Shown here piece after piece: positions 27,865 to 37,065 of a stretch of 56,943 nucleotides of DNA. The stretch comes from DASTBU01 sp035711845. Lineage in GTDB: Bacteria; Acidobacteriota; Vicinamibacteria; Vicinamibacterales; 2-12-FULL-66-21. Position 1 is the stretch's first letter. Each line of letters starts with the position of its first letter. The stretch lies in assembly GCA_035711845.1 (NCBI GenBank), contig DASTBU010000028.1, forward strand, positions 1 through 56,943, written 5' to 3'. Under the pieces are notes generated by a model. The model saw nothing but the letters and a program-made list of their open reading frames with translations. It was not told the origin of the DNA and searched no databases. A program made the translations under genes and the position numbers.

Positions 27865-29922
27865 CTAGCCGGCGCAGCCGGTTGCGGAACCGTCAGCCGG
27901 CTTCGGCCACACGTTGTCGCCTTGCTCCCGATCCGGGAATCGACAGCCGGGGTCGAGGGTGATCGCGGTTATCGAGCGTCCGCCGAAGTCCAGCGTCGCC
28001 TCGAAGGTGCGCTTGCCGTTGAACCAGACGTCCACGGGCCACGTCACGAGGGCGGTCGTCTCATTCACCATCTTCGCGTTGGCCATGGGCGTGATTGCGG
28101 GGCCTGTCGGTGCGAACTCGACCTTCAACACGATCGGCGACGGCATCTGTCCGTCCTGTCGTACGACCACGCGGGTGCGGGATCCCGCCGTCGACACGTT
28201 CGCAATCGATCCGTCCACCGAGTCCGTCGTCCAGAGCCAGTAGTACCAGAACCAGCCGAGATCCTGGCCGAGCGCGTTGTTCATGAAGAAGATGTAGTCC
28301 CACGGGGAGGGGTGTTTGAAGCTCCAGGCCTTCGTGTACTCGCTCATCGCGCGCTGGACTTCGCCATCGCCGACGATGCCACCGAGCATGGATAGCATGA
28401 GGGGCGTCTTCGAGTAGGTCTGGAAACCGTACATCGGCCCGGCGTGGTTGGCCGCCCACATCATGGGCGGTTCGTCCTCGTCGCCGCTGGTACGGCCGTA
28501 CATCTGGCCCAGCCGATTGAGGTTCGGCTCGATCCCCTTCGCGTCGGCAGAGGACAGGATGTTCATGTACTGGTTGAAGCCCTCGTCCATCCACCCGTAC
28601 CAGGTCTCGTTCGTGCCGACCATCATCGGCCACCACTGGTGAGCGGTCTCGTGGTCGGCCGCGCCCTGGTTCGAGTTGATGACCATGGGGTATTCCATGC
28701 CGGCGCTCGGGCCGTCCTGCAGCGTCAGCTGTGGAAACGGGTACGGGGCCCAGAGCTTCGAATAGAACTCGAGGGCATGCCGTGCGATCGGACCCGCGTT
28801 GGTGAAGAACTTCGCGCGCTCCGGCAGGTGGACCATGTGGATCGGGATCGGCCCCTTCCCGGGAATCGTCGCGCGCGTGGCCTTCCAGACGTAGTTCTTC
28901 GCGGTGGCCCAGGCGAAGTCGTTCACCATGTCGGCGGAGAAATGCCAGACGAGGCGCTCGCCCGGCGCCGTGGACGTGCCGGGCCCGACTTCGTCCTCGC
29001 CCACGATCGTCACGACCTCGTCCGACTCCAGGACCCGTGCGAGGCGTTCCCGCGCCTGCGCGGTGAGCACCTCCTGCGGGTTCTGCAGCACGCCAGTGCC
29101 GCTGACGATCCATCCGCCCGGAACGTCGATGCGCACGTCGAAGCGCCCGAAGTTGTTGTAGAACTCGGCCGGCCCGAGGTAGACACTGGTGTCCCAGCCC
29201 CTCAGATCGTCGAACTTCGCGATACGTGGAAACCATTGGGTCGGCTGGAACAGCGTGTCGTCCCAGCGCTGGGTCATGCGATGTCCCTGCCCGTTGGGGC
29301 CGCCCGGGAGCTTCGTGTGCCACCGAATGTCCAGCTTCGCCACTGACTTCGGCGGGACCGGTCGGGCGAGCGTGAGGCGCGCCAGCGTCTGATCCAGTCC
29401 TGAGATCGCGAGCTGCGGTGGCGTATTCACCCCGCGTCCACCCCTGCCGCGTGGTGGCCGTGCCTCCAGGTCGACGGTCTCGCCGTTGACGCCGATGCGG
29501 GTCACAATCATGCCGTCGGTGTTCTCGGCCGGCACGGAGAACCCGCGCGGCACGAGGCTCCGGTAGATGTTGTGGTCGAGGCGAAGGAGGATCTGCGTCA
29601 ACTCCTCGGGACTGTTGTTGTGCAGTGTGATCGTCTCGGATCCCGTGATGGTGTCGGTGGCAGGATCGAGCCGCGCGTCGATCGCGTAGTCGGTCTGGAT
29701 CTGCCAGTAGTTGGATCCCGGCCGCCCGGATCGGTCGCGTGTGCCCGCCTCGAACGCGCGCCGGATGGAGTTGGTGAGCGGCACATCGCGCCGGATGGCG
29801 CGCGGCACCTCCTCGGCGGCCGCGGCCGTCGCCCGGGCCTGTGCGGCAACCGGCCGGGAGCGCGCCCCGTGAAGTATGACGGTGCTGACGAGAAGCAAGA
29901 GCAGGGTCGTAGGGCGAATCAT
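27865..29922 (-). CDS. Secreted M1-family zinc aminopeptidase
   Basis: A 685-aa protein with a signal peptide (about 28 residues). The zinc site is HETAH (His424, Glu425, His428) with Glu447 in MDEGFNQY as third ligand. GMEYPM at 409-414 corresponds to the GAMEN substrate loop. N-terminal beta domain (ARLDPATDTITGSETITLHN) and the arrangement are those of M1 (gluzincin) peptidases. It should trim peptides outside the cytoplasm. It converges with the ADOP gene, the two stops being only 7 bp apart. Confidence 0.94.
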   Translation of the reverse strand: MIRPTTLLLLLVSTVILHGARSRPVAAQARATAAAAEEVPRAIRRDVPLTNSIRRAFEAGTRDRSGRPGSNYWQIQTDYAIDARLDPATDTITGSETITLHNNSPEELTQILLRLDHNIYRSLVPRGFSVPAENTDGMIVTRIGVNGETVDLEARPPRGRGGRGVNTPPQLAISGLDQTLARLTLARPVPPKSVAKLDIRWHTKLPGGPNGQGHRMTQRWDDTLFQPTQWFPRIAKFDDLRGWDTSVYLGPAEFYNNFGRFDVRIDVPGGWIVSGTGVLQNPQEVLTAQARERLARVLESDEVVTIVGEDEVGPGTSTAPGERLVWHFSADMVNDFAWATAKNYVWKATRATIPGKGPIPIHMVHLPERAKFFTNAGPIARHALEFYSKLWAPYPFPQLTLQDGPSAGMEYPMVINSNQGAADHETAHQWWPMMVGTNETWYGWMDEGFNQYMNILSSADAKGIEPNLNRLGQMYGRTSGDEDEPPMMWAANHAGPMYGFQTYSKTPLMLSMLGGIVGDGEVQRAMSEYTKAWSFKHPSPWDYIFFMNNALGQDLGWFWYYWLWTTDSVDGSIANVSTAGSRTRVVVRQDGQMPSPIVLKVEFAPTGPAITPMANAKMVNETTALVTWPVDVWFNGKRTFEATLDFGGRSITAITLDPGCRFPDREQGDNVWPKPADGSATGCAG

Positions 29923-30151
29923 CGTGTCGCGAAACCTTTCAAGAGGGATCGGAGACTCCTATTCTAATGAACTCCTGGTCGGGTGCCTTCGCCCTTGAAC
30001 CAGAGGACCGTGGCGGGAATACCTTGGAGATTCCCTGAATTCAGTAGCCTGATGACCGGGTGCTGCTTCGTATGGTGGTCGAGGAATCCCGTGTTCCGTT
30101 GATCACCGCCGGCCGGCTGCCGTTCGACCGACGCGGCCGTCCCCGCGTGAC

Positions 30152-30844
30152 GTGAATCGAGCGTCTGATTCCGTGTATTCTTGGCAGATATTGGGCTTCT
30201 CGCAACTACTCGCCATTCCGCTCGCCGCGGTCCTGTTGGCAGCGCTCGGCGCGTGCCGGACTGCCGGGGTCCAGCGCGGCCCTCAGCTGATTCAGCCGGG
30301 CGCACCGGGCGAACCGAGCCGGGTCATCACCGCCGACCAGGCGGCCGATCTCTCCCAGGTTCGGCACACCCCGGGTGATGTCGCGTTCATGCAGGGGATG
30401 ATCGGCCACCACGCCCAGGCGCTCGAGATGACGGCGCTGCTGGCCACGCGGAGCACCAGCGACGACATGCGCAAGCTCGGGCTGCGCATCGAGGTCTCTC
30501 AGGCCGACGAAATCAGGATGATGCAGGAGTGGCTGCGGCGCCGCGGCCAGGAGGTCCCCGGCGAGCACGCGCACCACGCGCACGGCGCGAAGCTGATGCC
30601 CGGGATGCTCACCGCCGAAGAAATGGCGCGGCTCGCAGCCGGGAAGGGCGTGGAGTTCGACCGGCTCTTCCTCGAGTTCATGATCAGGCATCATGCGGGT
30701 GCGCTGGTCATGGTGGAGGAGTTGTTCAAGACGCCGGGCGCCGGCCAGGAAGGCGAGATGTTCGCGTTCGCATCCGACGTGGATGCCGATCAGCGTATGG
30801 AAATTGCCCGTATGACTGCCATGCTGAAGGAGCTGCAGAAATGA
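30152..30844 (+). CDS. DUF305 family lipoprotein
   Basis: A 230-aa protein starting at GTG, with a lipoprotein signal (LLAALGAC). It contains two DUF305 repeats, each with a histidine pair in a helical context: FMQGMIGHHAQALEMTALL and FMIRHHAGALVMVEELF. A His-rich link (GEHAHHAHGAKLMPGM) lies between them. DUF305 proteins have a ferritin-like helical bundle and are often linked to metals such as copper, but no reaction is established. The stop overlaps the start of the LVIVD-repeat gene (ATGA). Confidence 0.92.
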   Translation: MNRASDSVYSWQILGFSQLLAIPLAAVLLAALGACRTAGVQRGPQLIQPGAPGEPSRVITADQAADLSQVRHTPGDVAFMQGMIGHHAQALEMTALLATRSTSDDMRKLGLRIEVSQADEIRMMQEWLRRRGQEVPGEHAHHAHGAKLMPGMLTAEEMARLAAGKGVEFDRLFLEFMIRHHAGALVMVEELFKTPGAGQEGEMFAFASDVDADQRMEIARMTAMLKELQK

Positions 30845-32736
30845 GATCCGCTGGAACGAGGGTGTTGTGGTGTCTGGCCGTCGCGCTGTCGGCCGTCATG
30901 TCGGTAGGCGCACAGGAACGTCCGGCGGCCGTCGAGAAGGCCGATCCGAGAATCGGACTGAAGGGTGGCTTCCGCGACGCCGGGCAGGCCTCCAGCCACC
31001 TGGAGCTGATCGCCAGCCTCCCCAGGCCCGAGGGCTTCTTCGATCCCAAGGCGCCGGCTGGCGAGCCTGTACCGCCCGAGAAGGACCCGGAGACCGAAAA
31101 GAAGGAAGAAGAAGAGGCAAAGGCCGCGGAGGCGAGAGATCCGAAGACGCCGAGGCCGGACCCGCCCGGGGCCGGCGCGCTGAACTTCGCGAACTCCGAT
31201 CTGGCGTTTCAGAAGAACCACCTCTTCATGGGCAGCTTCAACGGGTTCAACATCTACGACATCGAGAACCCGAAGAAGCCGCGGCAGGTGGCGTCGGTCG
31301 TCTGCCCGGGGGGCCAGGGCGACCTTTCCGTCTACGGCAACCTGCTGTTCATGTCGGTAGAGCAGACGCGCGGTCGGCTCGACTGCGGGACCCAAGGCGT
31401 CAAGGAACCGGTCAGCGCCGAGCGGTTCAGGGGCGTCCGCATCTTCGACATCACCGATCTGAAAAAGCCGAAACAGATCGCCGCCGTACAGACCTGCCGC
31501 GGGTCGCACACGCACACCTTGCTGGTGGACCCCGACGACAAAGCGAACGTGTACATCTATGGGTCGGGCACCAGCTCGGTCCGATCGGGTGAGGAGCTGG
31601 CGGGCTGCTCCAAGGAGGCGCCGGACAAAGATCCCGACACCGCGCTTTTCAGCATCGATGTCATCCAGGTGCCGCTCGCCGCGCCCGAGACGGCGCGTAT
31701 CGTCAACCGTCCTCGCATCTTTGCCGACCCGAAGACCGGCGCGATCTCGGGGCTCTGGGCGGGCGGCGATCACGGGCCGGGTACCCAGAAGACGAGCGAG
31801 ACCGACCAGTGTCACGACATCACCGTGTTCCCGGCACTTGGCCTCGCGGCCGGCGCCTGCTCCGGTAACGGGATTCTCCTCGACATTTCGGATCCGGTGA
31901 ACCCCGTGCGCCTCGACCATGTCGCGGACAAGAACTTCGCGTACTGGCACTCGGCCACGTTCAACAACGACGGCACCAAGGTCATCTTCACCGACGAGTG
32001 GGGCGGTGGAACACGGCCCCGCTGCCGGACGAGTGACCTTCCCAACTGGGGCGCGGACGCCATCTTCGACATCGTCGATCGTAAGCTGCGGTTCGGCGGT
32101 TACTACAAGATGCCGGCGCCGCAGACGGAGGAGGAAAATTGCGTGGCGCACAACGGCTCACTCATTCCGGTGCCGGGGCGCGACATCATGGTGCAGGCCT
32201 GGTATCAGGGTGGGATATCGGTCTTCGATTTCACCGATTCCGCGAAGCCGATCGAGATTGCCTACTTCGATCGAGGTCCGATCGATCCGAAGCAGCTGAT
32301 CACCGGCGGCCACTGGTCGGCTTATTGGTACAACGGCGTCATCTACGGAACCGAGATTGCCCGAGGCCTCGACGTGCTGAGGTTGAAGCCGAGCGAGCAT
32401 CTGTCACAGAACGAAATCGATGCCGCCCTGCAGGTGCGCTCGGAGGATTTCAACGCGCAGCAGCAGCCGCAGATCGCATGGATCGCATCATCAGCCGTCG
32501 CGCGGGCCTACGTCGATCAGCTCACGCGCAGCAATGCGATCCAGGCCGAGAGGGCGGCCGCTTTGAGGGGCGCACTCGACAGGATCGGCCGGCGCCGACC
32601 AGCGGCCGGCGTTGTGGAGGAGCTCACCGCGCTGGCCACGCGGCTCGAGAGCGACGCTGCCAGCGCATCGGGACCCGATGCGGCCAGGATGCGGGCGCTC
32701 TCATCCACGCTGAAGGGGCTGGCAACGCCACAGTAG
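30841..32736 (+). CDS. Secreted LVIVD-repeat beta-propeller protein
   Basis: A 631-aa protein with a signal peptide (about 24 residues). Repeats of the LVIVD type recur: FNGFNIYDIENPKKPRQVAS, FRGVRIFDITDLKKPKQIAA, GILLDISDPVNPVRLDHV and GISVFDFTDSAKPIEIAYFD. They form a propeller that is probably a binding scaffold on the cell surface or in the periplasm. A charged linker (PEKDPETEKKEEEEAKAAEA) precedes it and a helical tail follows. It is translationally coupled to the DUF305 lipoprotein gene, so both may work together. Confidence 0.9.
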   Translation: MRSAGTRVLWCLAVALSAVMSVGAQERPAAVEKADPRIGLKGGFRDAGQASSHLELIASLPRPEGFFDPKAPAGEPVPPEKDPETEKKEEEEAKAAEARDPKTPRPDPPGAGALNFANSDLAFQKNHLFMGSFNGFNIYDIENPKKPRQVASVVCPGGQGDLSVYGNLLFMSVEQTRGRLDCGTQGVKEPVSAERFRGVRIFDITDLKKPKQIAAVQTCRGSHTHTLLVDPDDKANVYIYGSGTSSVRSGEELAGCSKEAPDKDPDTALFSIDVIQVPLAAPETARIVNRPRIFADPKTGAISGLWAGGDHGPGTQKTSETDQCHDITVFPALGLAAGACSGNGILLDISDPVNPVRLDHVADKNFAYWHSATFNNDGTKVIFTDEWGGGTRPRCRTSDLPNWGADAIFDIVDRKLRFGGYYKMPAPQTEEENCVAHNGSLIPVPGRDIMVQAWYQGGISVFDFTDSAKPIEIAYFDRGPIDPKQLITGGHWSAYWYNGVIYGTEIARGLDVLRLKPSEHLSQNEIDAALQVRSEDFNAQQQPQIAWIASSAVARAYVDQLTRSNAIQAERAAALRGALDRIGRRRPAAGVVEELTALATRLESDAASASGPDAARMRALSSTLKGLATPQ

Positions 32737-32780
32737 GCGGCGGAGGTCTCGACTTCCTCGATACAGATTGCCGTCTCACG

Positions 32781-32805
32781 CTCGCCGGGCACGGGCCCCG
32801 GCGAG
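32781..32805 (+). terminator. Hairpin terminator after the LVIVD-repeat gene
   Basis: CTCGCCGGG (32781-32789) and CCCGGCGAG (32797-32805) form a perfect 9-bp stem with a 7-base loop, 44 bp after the stop codon. The tract that follows is only weakly T-rich (CTCTT), so termination may be imperfect or Rho-assisted. Confidence 0.6.
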
Positions 32806-33038
32806 CTCTTGCCTGACGGATTGGACTAGCTGTCGCTTCCGAAAATCCGGCGGCGAGCACCGGCGCCGCGTCGGAACCGCCTCAGGGCGGTTGCCGAGAA
32901 CGCGGTTTCACCCCTGTAAACCGGCCCTCTTCGACACCTCTGCGGCCCTGAACGATTCCGCGGCATGGGACGTGAATCGTTCGTGCCTTGCATGATCCAG
33001 CGTTCTCTCACGTTGCTCCGGTGTGTACGCGCTCGTCC

Positions 33039-33056
33039 GTATGACACGCGTCATAC
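33039..33056. promoter_or_regulatory. FNR/DNR/FixK-type palindrome upstream of the nos cluster
   Basis: GTATGAC (33039-33045) and GTCATAC (33050-33056) are perfect 7-bp arms with a 4-bp spacer. The TGAC-N4-GTCA core matches the half-site spacing known for CRP/FNR-superfamily regulators of denitrification. The centre lies about 60 bp before the ATG; with the site at -41.5 the transcript would start near 33089, just ahead of the ribosome binding site. Regulation by such a protein is inferred. Confidence 0.55.
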
Positions 33057-33107
33057 CGCGCCCGGTACCCGGTAGTTCATGCTCCAGATTCAGGAGGGGT
33101 TCGTTCG

Positions 33108-35138
33108 ATGGGAATCGCGGTGCGGCTGCCGGAGGTTCGCCACTGGAAGGCCCAGGTCAAGTGCCAGGCCGCATGCCCGGTCGAGACCGACGCCGGCCGC
33201 TACGTTCAGCTCATCGCCGATCGACGCGACGAAGATGGCTATCTGGTGGCGCGCGCGCCGAACCCGTTCGCGTCGGTGTGCGGACGCGTCTGCGCCGCAC
33301 CCTGTGAGGACGCCTGCCGCCGCGGCGCCATCGATGCGCCGATCACCATCCGCGCGCTGAAACGCTTCCTCACCGAACAGTATGGCGTCGAATCGAATCA
33401 TCCCGATACTCAGGATCGGCTTCGCGAAGAGCTCGACCTCGAAGGCAATCGCTACGCCGGCCATCTTCCCGTTCACCCCCTCACGTTTCATCGCACTGCA
33501 CCACGATCCGCTGGATCCGGGAAGCGCAAGGTCGCGGTGATCGGCGCGGGGCCGGCAGGAATGTCGGCGGCGCACGACCTGGCGCTGCTGGGCTATGCGG
33601 TCACGATTTTCGATGCCGCCGAAGAACCGGGCGGCATGATGCGGTTCGGCATACCGGAATACCGGCTGCCGCGCTCGCTGATCCGCGCGGAGATCGACAA
33701 GATCCTCGCGCTCGGTGTCGAGCTGCGAACGCGCATGCCGCTCACCCCCGAGTTCGGGTTGTCGAATCTGCGCGAGCTCGGCTATGCCGCCGTCTTCCTC
33801 GCCGTCGGCGTGTCGCAGGGCCGCGACCTCCAGATCCCCGGCGTCGAGCTCGACGGCGTCGTCAAGGCCGTCGACTACCTCCTCAACATCAATCGCGGGT
33901 ATCGGATGGACCTCGGCCGCCGGGTGGTCGTCATCGGCGGCGGCTTCGTCGCGTTCGACGCGGCCCGCACCGCCTGGCGCCTCGGACGCGAGCTCGAAGA
34001 AGAAGAGAGCCGCCTCGTCGCCGCGGTCACCGACGCGAGCGAAGTGCTGACGCGCGCCGCGGCGCACGCCACCGAATCGCGGATGCAGGAGGCCTTCGAT
34101 TCCGCGCGCGCGGCCATCCGCGGCGGCGCACGCGACGTCACGATCGTGTCGCTCGAGGACTTCACGGAAATGCCCGTGCTGCGGACCACCCAGGGGCACG
34201 AGGAGTTCGAGGAAGCGCAGAAGGAAGGCATCCGGTTCCTGACGCGGCGCGGGCCCCTGCGCCTGGTTGGCAACGGCCGGCTCTCTGGCATCGAGCTGCG
34301 CGCGGTGAAGTCGGTCTTCGACGCGAACGGCCGCTTCGCTCCCGAGTACGCCGATGAGGACGTCATCTCGCTCGAGGCGGACGCGTGCGTCCTCGCGATC
34401 GGCCAGCGTGCCGACCTGTCGTTCCTGACGGAAGCCGACGGCATTGCGCTCACGCCGGCCGGAACGATCAAGGTCGATTCCGCCACGCTGGCGACCTCCG
34501 CGCCGGGCGTGTTCGCCGGAGGCGACGTCGCATTCGGCCCGCGGAACCTCATCGAAGCCATCGCCAACGGCAAACGCGCCGCCCGATCCGTCCACGAGTA
34601 TCTCTCCTCGGAGAGCGCGCGCGTCGGCGTGTCCATGCGAATCGACGAGATCCCGACGCGTGAATACCGGATGCTCGCCGGGTTCGAGCTGCTGGACCGC
34701 GCCGCGCCTCCCACGCTCGAGATCGATCGCCGTACCGGGATCGCGGAAGTCGAGGTGGGCTTCGGTGCCGAGGCCGCGCGGGCGCAGGCCGCACGCTGCC
34801 TCGTCTGCCACGTGCAGACGATCTACGACCCCGAGAAATGCGTCCTGTGCAACCGGTGCGTGGACGTGTGCCCCGAGTACTGCCTGGCGCTGGTGCCCTT
34901 CGACTCGCTGGACCTCGACGAGGCGACGCGCACCGAGCTCGCCGCGGGCGCGGAGGCGAACGGTCTGCCCCTCGTCGCGATGATCAAGGACGACGACCGC
35001 TGCATCCGCTGCGGCCTGTGCGCCATCCGATGTCCCACCGACGCCATGACCATGGAGAAATTCACGATCACCGAGCGCTTCGTCGCTGCCGACGCGGTGG
35101 CGCCCGGAGCAACCGTTCGACTGCAGGAGACGGTATGA
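33108..35138 (+). CDS. GltD-like NAD(P)-binding iron-sulfur flavoprotein with ferredoxin tail
   Basis: A 676-aa protein. The N-terminus has the GltD-type cysteine domain (Cys19, Cys23, then SVCGRVCAAPCEDACRRG). Two Rossmann motifs follow: KVAVIGAGPAGMSAAHDLAL for FAD and RRVVVIGGGFVAFDAARTAW for NAD(P). A C-terminal two-cluster ferredoxin domain has CVLCNRCVDVCPEYC at 578 and CIRCGLCAIRCP at 632. No glutaminase or GltB partner is present. As first gene of the nos cluster and overlapping the Rieske gene (ATGA), it probably exchanges electrons between NAD(P)H or ferredoxin and the membrane complex encoded next. Confidence 0.9.
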   Translation: MGIAVRLPEVRHWKAQVKCQAACPVETDAGRYVQLIADRRDEDGYLVARAPNPFASVCGRVCAAPCEDACRRGAIDAPITIRALKRFLTEQYGVESNHPDTQDRLREELDLEGNRYAGHLPVHPLTFHRTAPRSAGSGKRKVAVIGAGPAGMSAAHDLALLGYAVTIFDAAEEPGGMMRFGIPEYRLPRSLIRAEIDKILALGVELRTRMPLTPEFGLSNLRELGYAAVFLAVGVSQGRDLQIPGVELDGVVKAVDYLLNINRGYRMDLGRRVVVIGGGFVAFDAARTAWRLGRELEEEESRLVAAVTDASEVLTRAAAHATESRMQEAFDSARAAIRGGARDVTIVSLEDFTEMPVLRTTQGHEEFEEAQKEGIRFLTRRGPLRLVGNGRLSGIELRAVKSVFDANGRFAPEYADEDVISLEADACVLAIGQRADLSFLTEADGIALTPAGTIKVDSATLATSAPGVFAGGDVAFGPRNLIEAIANGKRAARSVHEYLSSESARVGVSMRIDEIPTREYRMLAGFELLDRAAPPTLEIDRRTGIAEVEVGFGAEAARAQAARCLVCHVQTIYDPEKCVLCNRCVDVCPEYCLALVPFDSLDLDEATRTELAAGAEANGLPLVAMIKDDDRCIRCGLCAIRCPTDAMTMEKFTITERFVAADAVAPGATVRLQETV

Positions 35139-35692
35139 GCGATCCACACGACACCTCGTCCAGCGCCGGACCGACAGCCGAGCCGGCGACGTTCTACAGA
35201 GGCGATCGCCGGGAGTTCCTGATTCGACTCGGCATCGGCGCCGGGATCGCGGCTATCGGCTATCAGGGAGTGGCGTCGCTGCGGTCGCTCGTGCCCAACG
35301 TCTCGTACGACGCACCGACCACCGTCAAGCTCGGCATGCCGGCCGACTTTCCCGAAGGGCTGAAGTTCCTGCCCGACATGCGGCTGTTCGTCTTCCGCGA
35401 GGGCGGCGTGTTTCACGCGATCTCCGCCGTGTGTACGCACCTGGGCTGCACCGTCCGTGCCGAGGCCCTCCCGAAGGTCGTAACCGAGACGGTCGTGGGG
35501 CAGTCGGTGAAGCTCACGCACCGCTTTGCCTGCCCCTGCCACGGTTCGATGTATCGCGGCGACGGCGCCAATGTGTCCGGCCCGGCACCGAAGCCGCTCG
35601 CCTGGTATCAGCTGTCGGTGGCGCCCGACGACGGGCAGCTGGTGGTCGATCTCGCGCAGGAAGTCGAGCACGACTTCCGGCTGACGGTGTGA
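35135..35692 (+). CDS. Rieske [2Fe-2S] protein
   Basis: A 185-aa protein. A twin-arginine membrane anchor (DRREFLIRLGIGAGIAAIGY, Arg25-Arg26) places the cluster domain outside the membrane. The Rieske boxes are CTHLGC (Cys100, His102, Cys105) and CPCHGS (Cys133, Cys135, His136), supplying the ligands and the disulfide. It should accept one electron from quinol and pass it to cytochrome c. The neighbouring cytochrome b and c genes complete a bc-type complex dedicated to the nos cluster. Confidence 0.96.
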   Translation: MSDPHDTSSSAGPTAEPATFYRGDRREFLIRLGIGAGIAAIGYQGVASLRSLVPNVSYDAPTTVKLGMPADFPEGLKFLPDMRLFVFREGGVFHAISAVCTHLGCTVRAEALPKVVTETVVGQSVKLTHRFACPCHGSMYRGDGANVSGPAPKPLAWYQLSVAPDDGQLVVDLAQEVEHDFRLTV

Positions 35693-35702
35693 GGAGGATT
35701 GC

Positions 35703-37064
35703 ATGGCCTGGCCGCTCAGGAAAACAGCATCGGGCGCGTCTGCCCCAGACGCCCCGGGTGTCCACCCGAAGCCGCTCTGGAGCGTTCGGCCGAAGTCCGA
35801 TCGGCAGTCGGGGGACGCCGTCGTCTCGAACTTCATGCTGCACTGGTTCCCCGCGAAGGTCTCCAGGGCATCGCTCGACTGGAACTACTCGTTCTGGCTG
35901 GGCACGATCTCCGCCGCGCTGCTGCTCCTGCTGACCGTGTCGGGTTTTCCGCTCCTCTTCCTGTACGTCCCATCGGTCGAGCGGGCTTACGCGTCGATCA
36001 AGGACATCGAGTTCGCGGTGACGTTCGGCAGCTGGATTCGATCCGTGCATCGCTTCGGCGCGCACTTCATGGTGGCAGCCGTGTTCCTGCACCTCGCGCG
36101 CGTTTTTCTCACAGGCGCCTACAAGAACGGGCTCGGTCAGGGACAGCAGCGGGAGTGGAACTGGGTCCTTGGCGTCGTGATGCTGCTCCTGACGCTGCTG
36201 CTGTCGTTCACCGGCTACCTGCTGCCGTGGGACCAGCTCGCCTACTGGGCCGTGACCGTCGGCACCAACATCGCTTCGTCCATCCCCTATGTGGGACCGA
36301 CGATTCGGGAGCTGATGCTCGGCGGCCGGACGATCGATCAACCGACGCTCATCCGCTTCTACGTGCTGCACATCATCGTGCTGCCCGGCGGGCTCGGACT
36401 CCTCTTCGCGTATCACATGTGGCGGGTCCGCAAGGATGCAGGGCTTGCACGCGCGGATCGCGACGGCGTGCTCGACGCGCCAAAGGCGCCGGCGCCCATC
36501 GACACGGCGACAAAGACGTACACCCTGCTCGGGGTTGCGCGCGGGACGGCGCCGACGATCCACCCGAGGACGGTCATGAACGCCGAGTCCACGGTGAATG
36601 CGATCCCGGATCTCACCCGCCGCGCGCTGATCGTGACGCTGGGCACGTTTGCGGTGCTCAGCATCCTCGCCGCGCTGGTGCGGTCCCCGCTCGAAGCGGC
36701 GGCGGACCCGCTGGTGACACCGAACCCCGCCAAGGCGCCCTGGTACTTCCTGTGGCTCCAGGAGATCGTGACCGACACGACGGTGCGCATCGGCACCTTC
36801 ACGGTGAACGGCGCGTTCATCGGCGGCGTGATTCTGCCCGGCCTCCTCGTGGCGGTGCTGACACTCTGGCCGTGGCTCGACCGGAGCCCCGCCGCCGCTG
36901 CGGGCGTGTGGTTTCCGAAGACCCGACGCACCCAGAACCTGGTGTTCCTCGTGGTGACGGTGGCCATTCTGGCGCTCACGTTCCTCGGGACGTTCATGCG
37001 CGGACCGTACTGGCAGCTCTACTGGCCGTGGGAGGCCTGGCCAGAAATCCCGACGAGGCTCTGA
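35703..37064 (+). CDS. Cytochrome b (b6-type N-terminal plus subunit IV-like C-terminal)
   Basis: A 453-aa membrane protein. Haem ligands are His116 and His130 in helix B, and His223 and His238 in helix D. The 14 intervening residues in helix D are the b6-type spacing rather than that of bc1. TGYLLPWDQLAYWAVTVGTN is conserved. The C-terminal half has APWYFLWLQEI, the equivalent of the PEWY quinol-oxidation loop, and further helices. A GAGGAG ribosome binding site precedes the ATG. It oxidises menaquinol or ubiquinol with the Rieske protein. Confidence 0.95.
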   Translation: MAWPLRKTASGASAPDAPGVHPKPLWSVRPKSDRQSGDAVVSNFMLHWFPAKVSRASLDWNYSFWLGTISAALLLLLTVSGFPLLFLYVPSVERAYASIKDIEFAVTFGSWIRSVHRFGAHFMVAAVFLHLARVFLTGAYKNGLGQGQQREWNWVLGVVMLLLTLLLSFTGYLLPWDQLAYWAVTVGTNIASSIPYVGPTIRELMLGGRTIDQPTLIRFYVLHIIVLPGGLGLLFAYHMWRVRKDAGLARADRDGVLDAPKAPAPIDTATKTYTLLGVARGTAPTIHPRTVMNAESTVNAIPDLTRRALIVTLGTFAVLSILAALVRSPLEAAADPLVTPNPAKAPWYFLWLQEIVTDTTVRIGTFTVNGAFIGGVILPGLLVAVLTLWPWLDRSPAAAAGVWFPKTRRTQNLVFLVVTVAILALTFLGTFMRGPYWQLYWPWEAWPEIPTRL

Positions 37065-37065
37065 C

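Larger units (their letters stand above)
32737..33107. other. Non-coding gap upstream of the nos cluster
   Basis: This 371-bp interval holds a terminator-like hairpin near its left end and a palindromic operator candidate near its right end. A ribosome binding site (AGGAGGGG, 33092-33099) sits just before the first nos-cluster gene. No protein-coding frame here looks credible. Confidence 0.7.

Noticed and set aside
29964..30100. Minus-strand segment ending in LQGIPATVLWFKGEG, reminiscent of the cis-proline region of thioredoxin
   Set aside because: Only about 40 residues, no CxxC motif and no plausible start; the similarity is too short to call a pseudogene.
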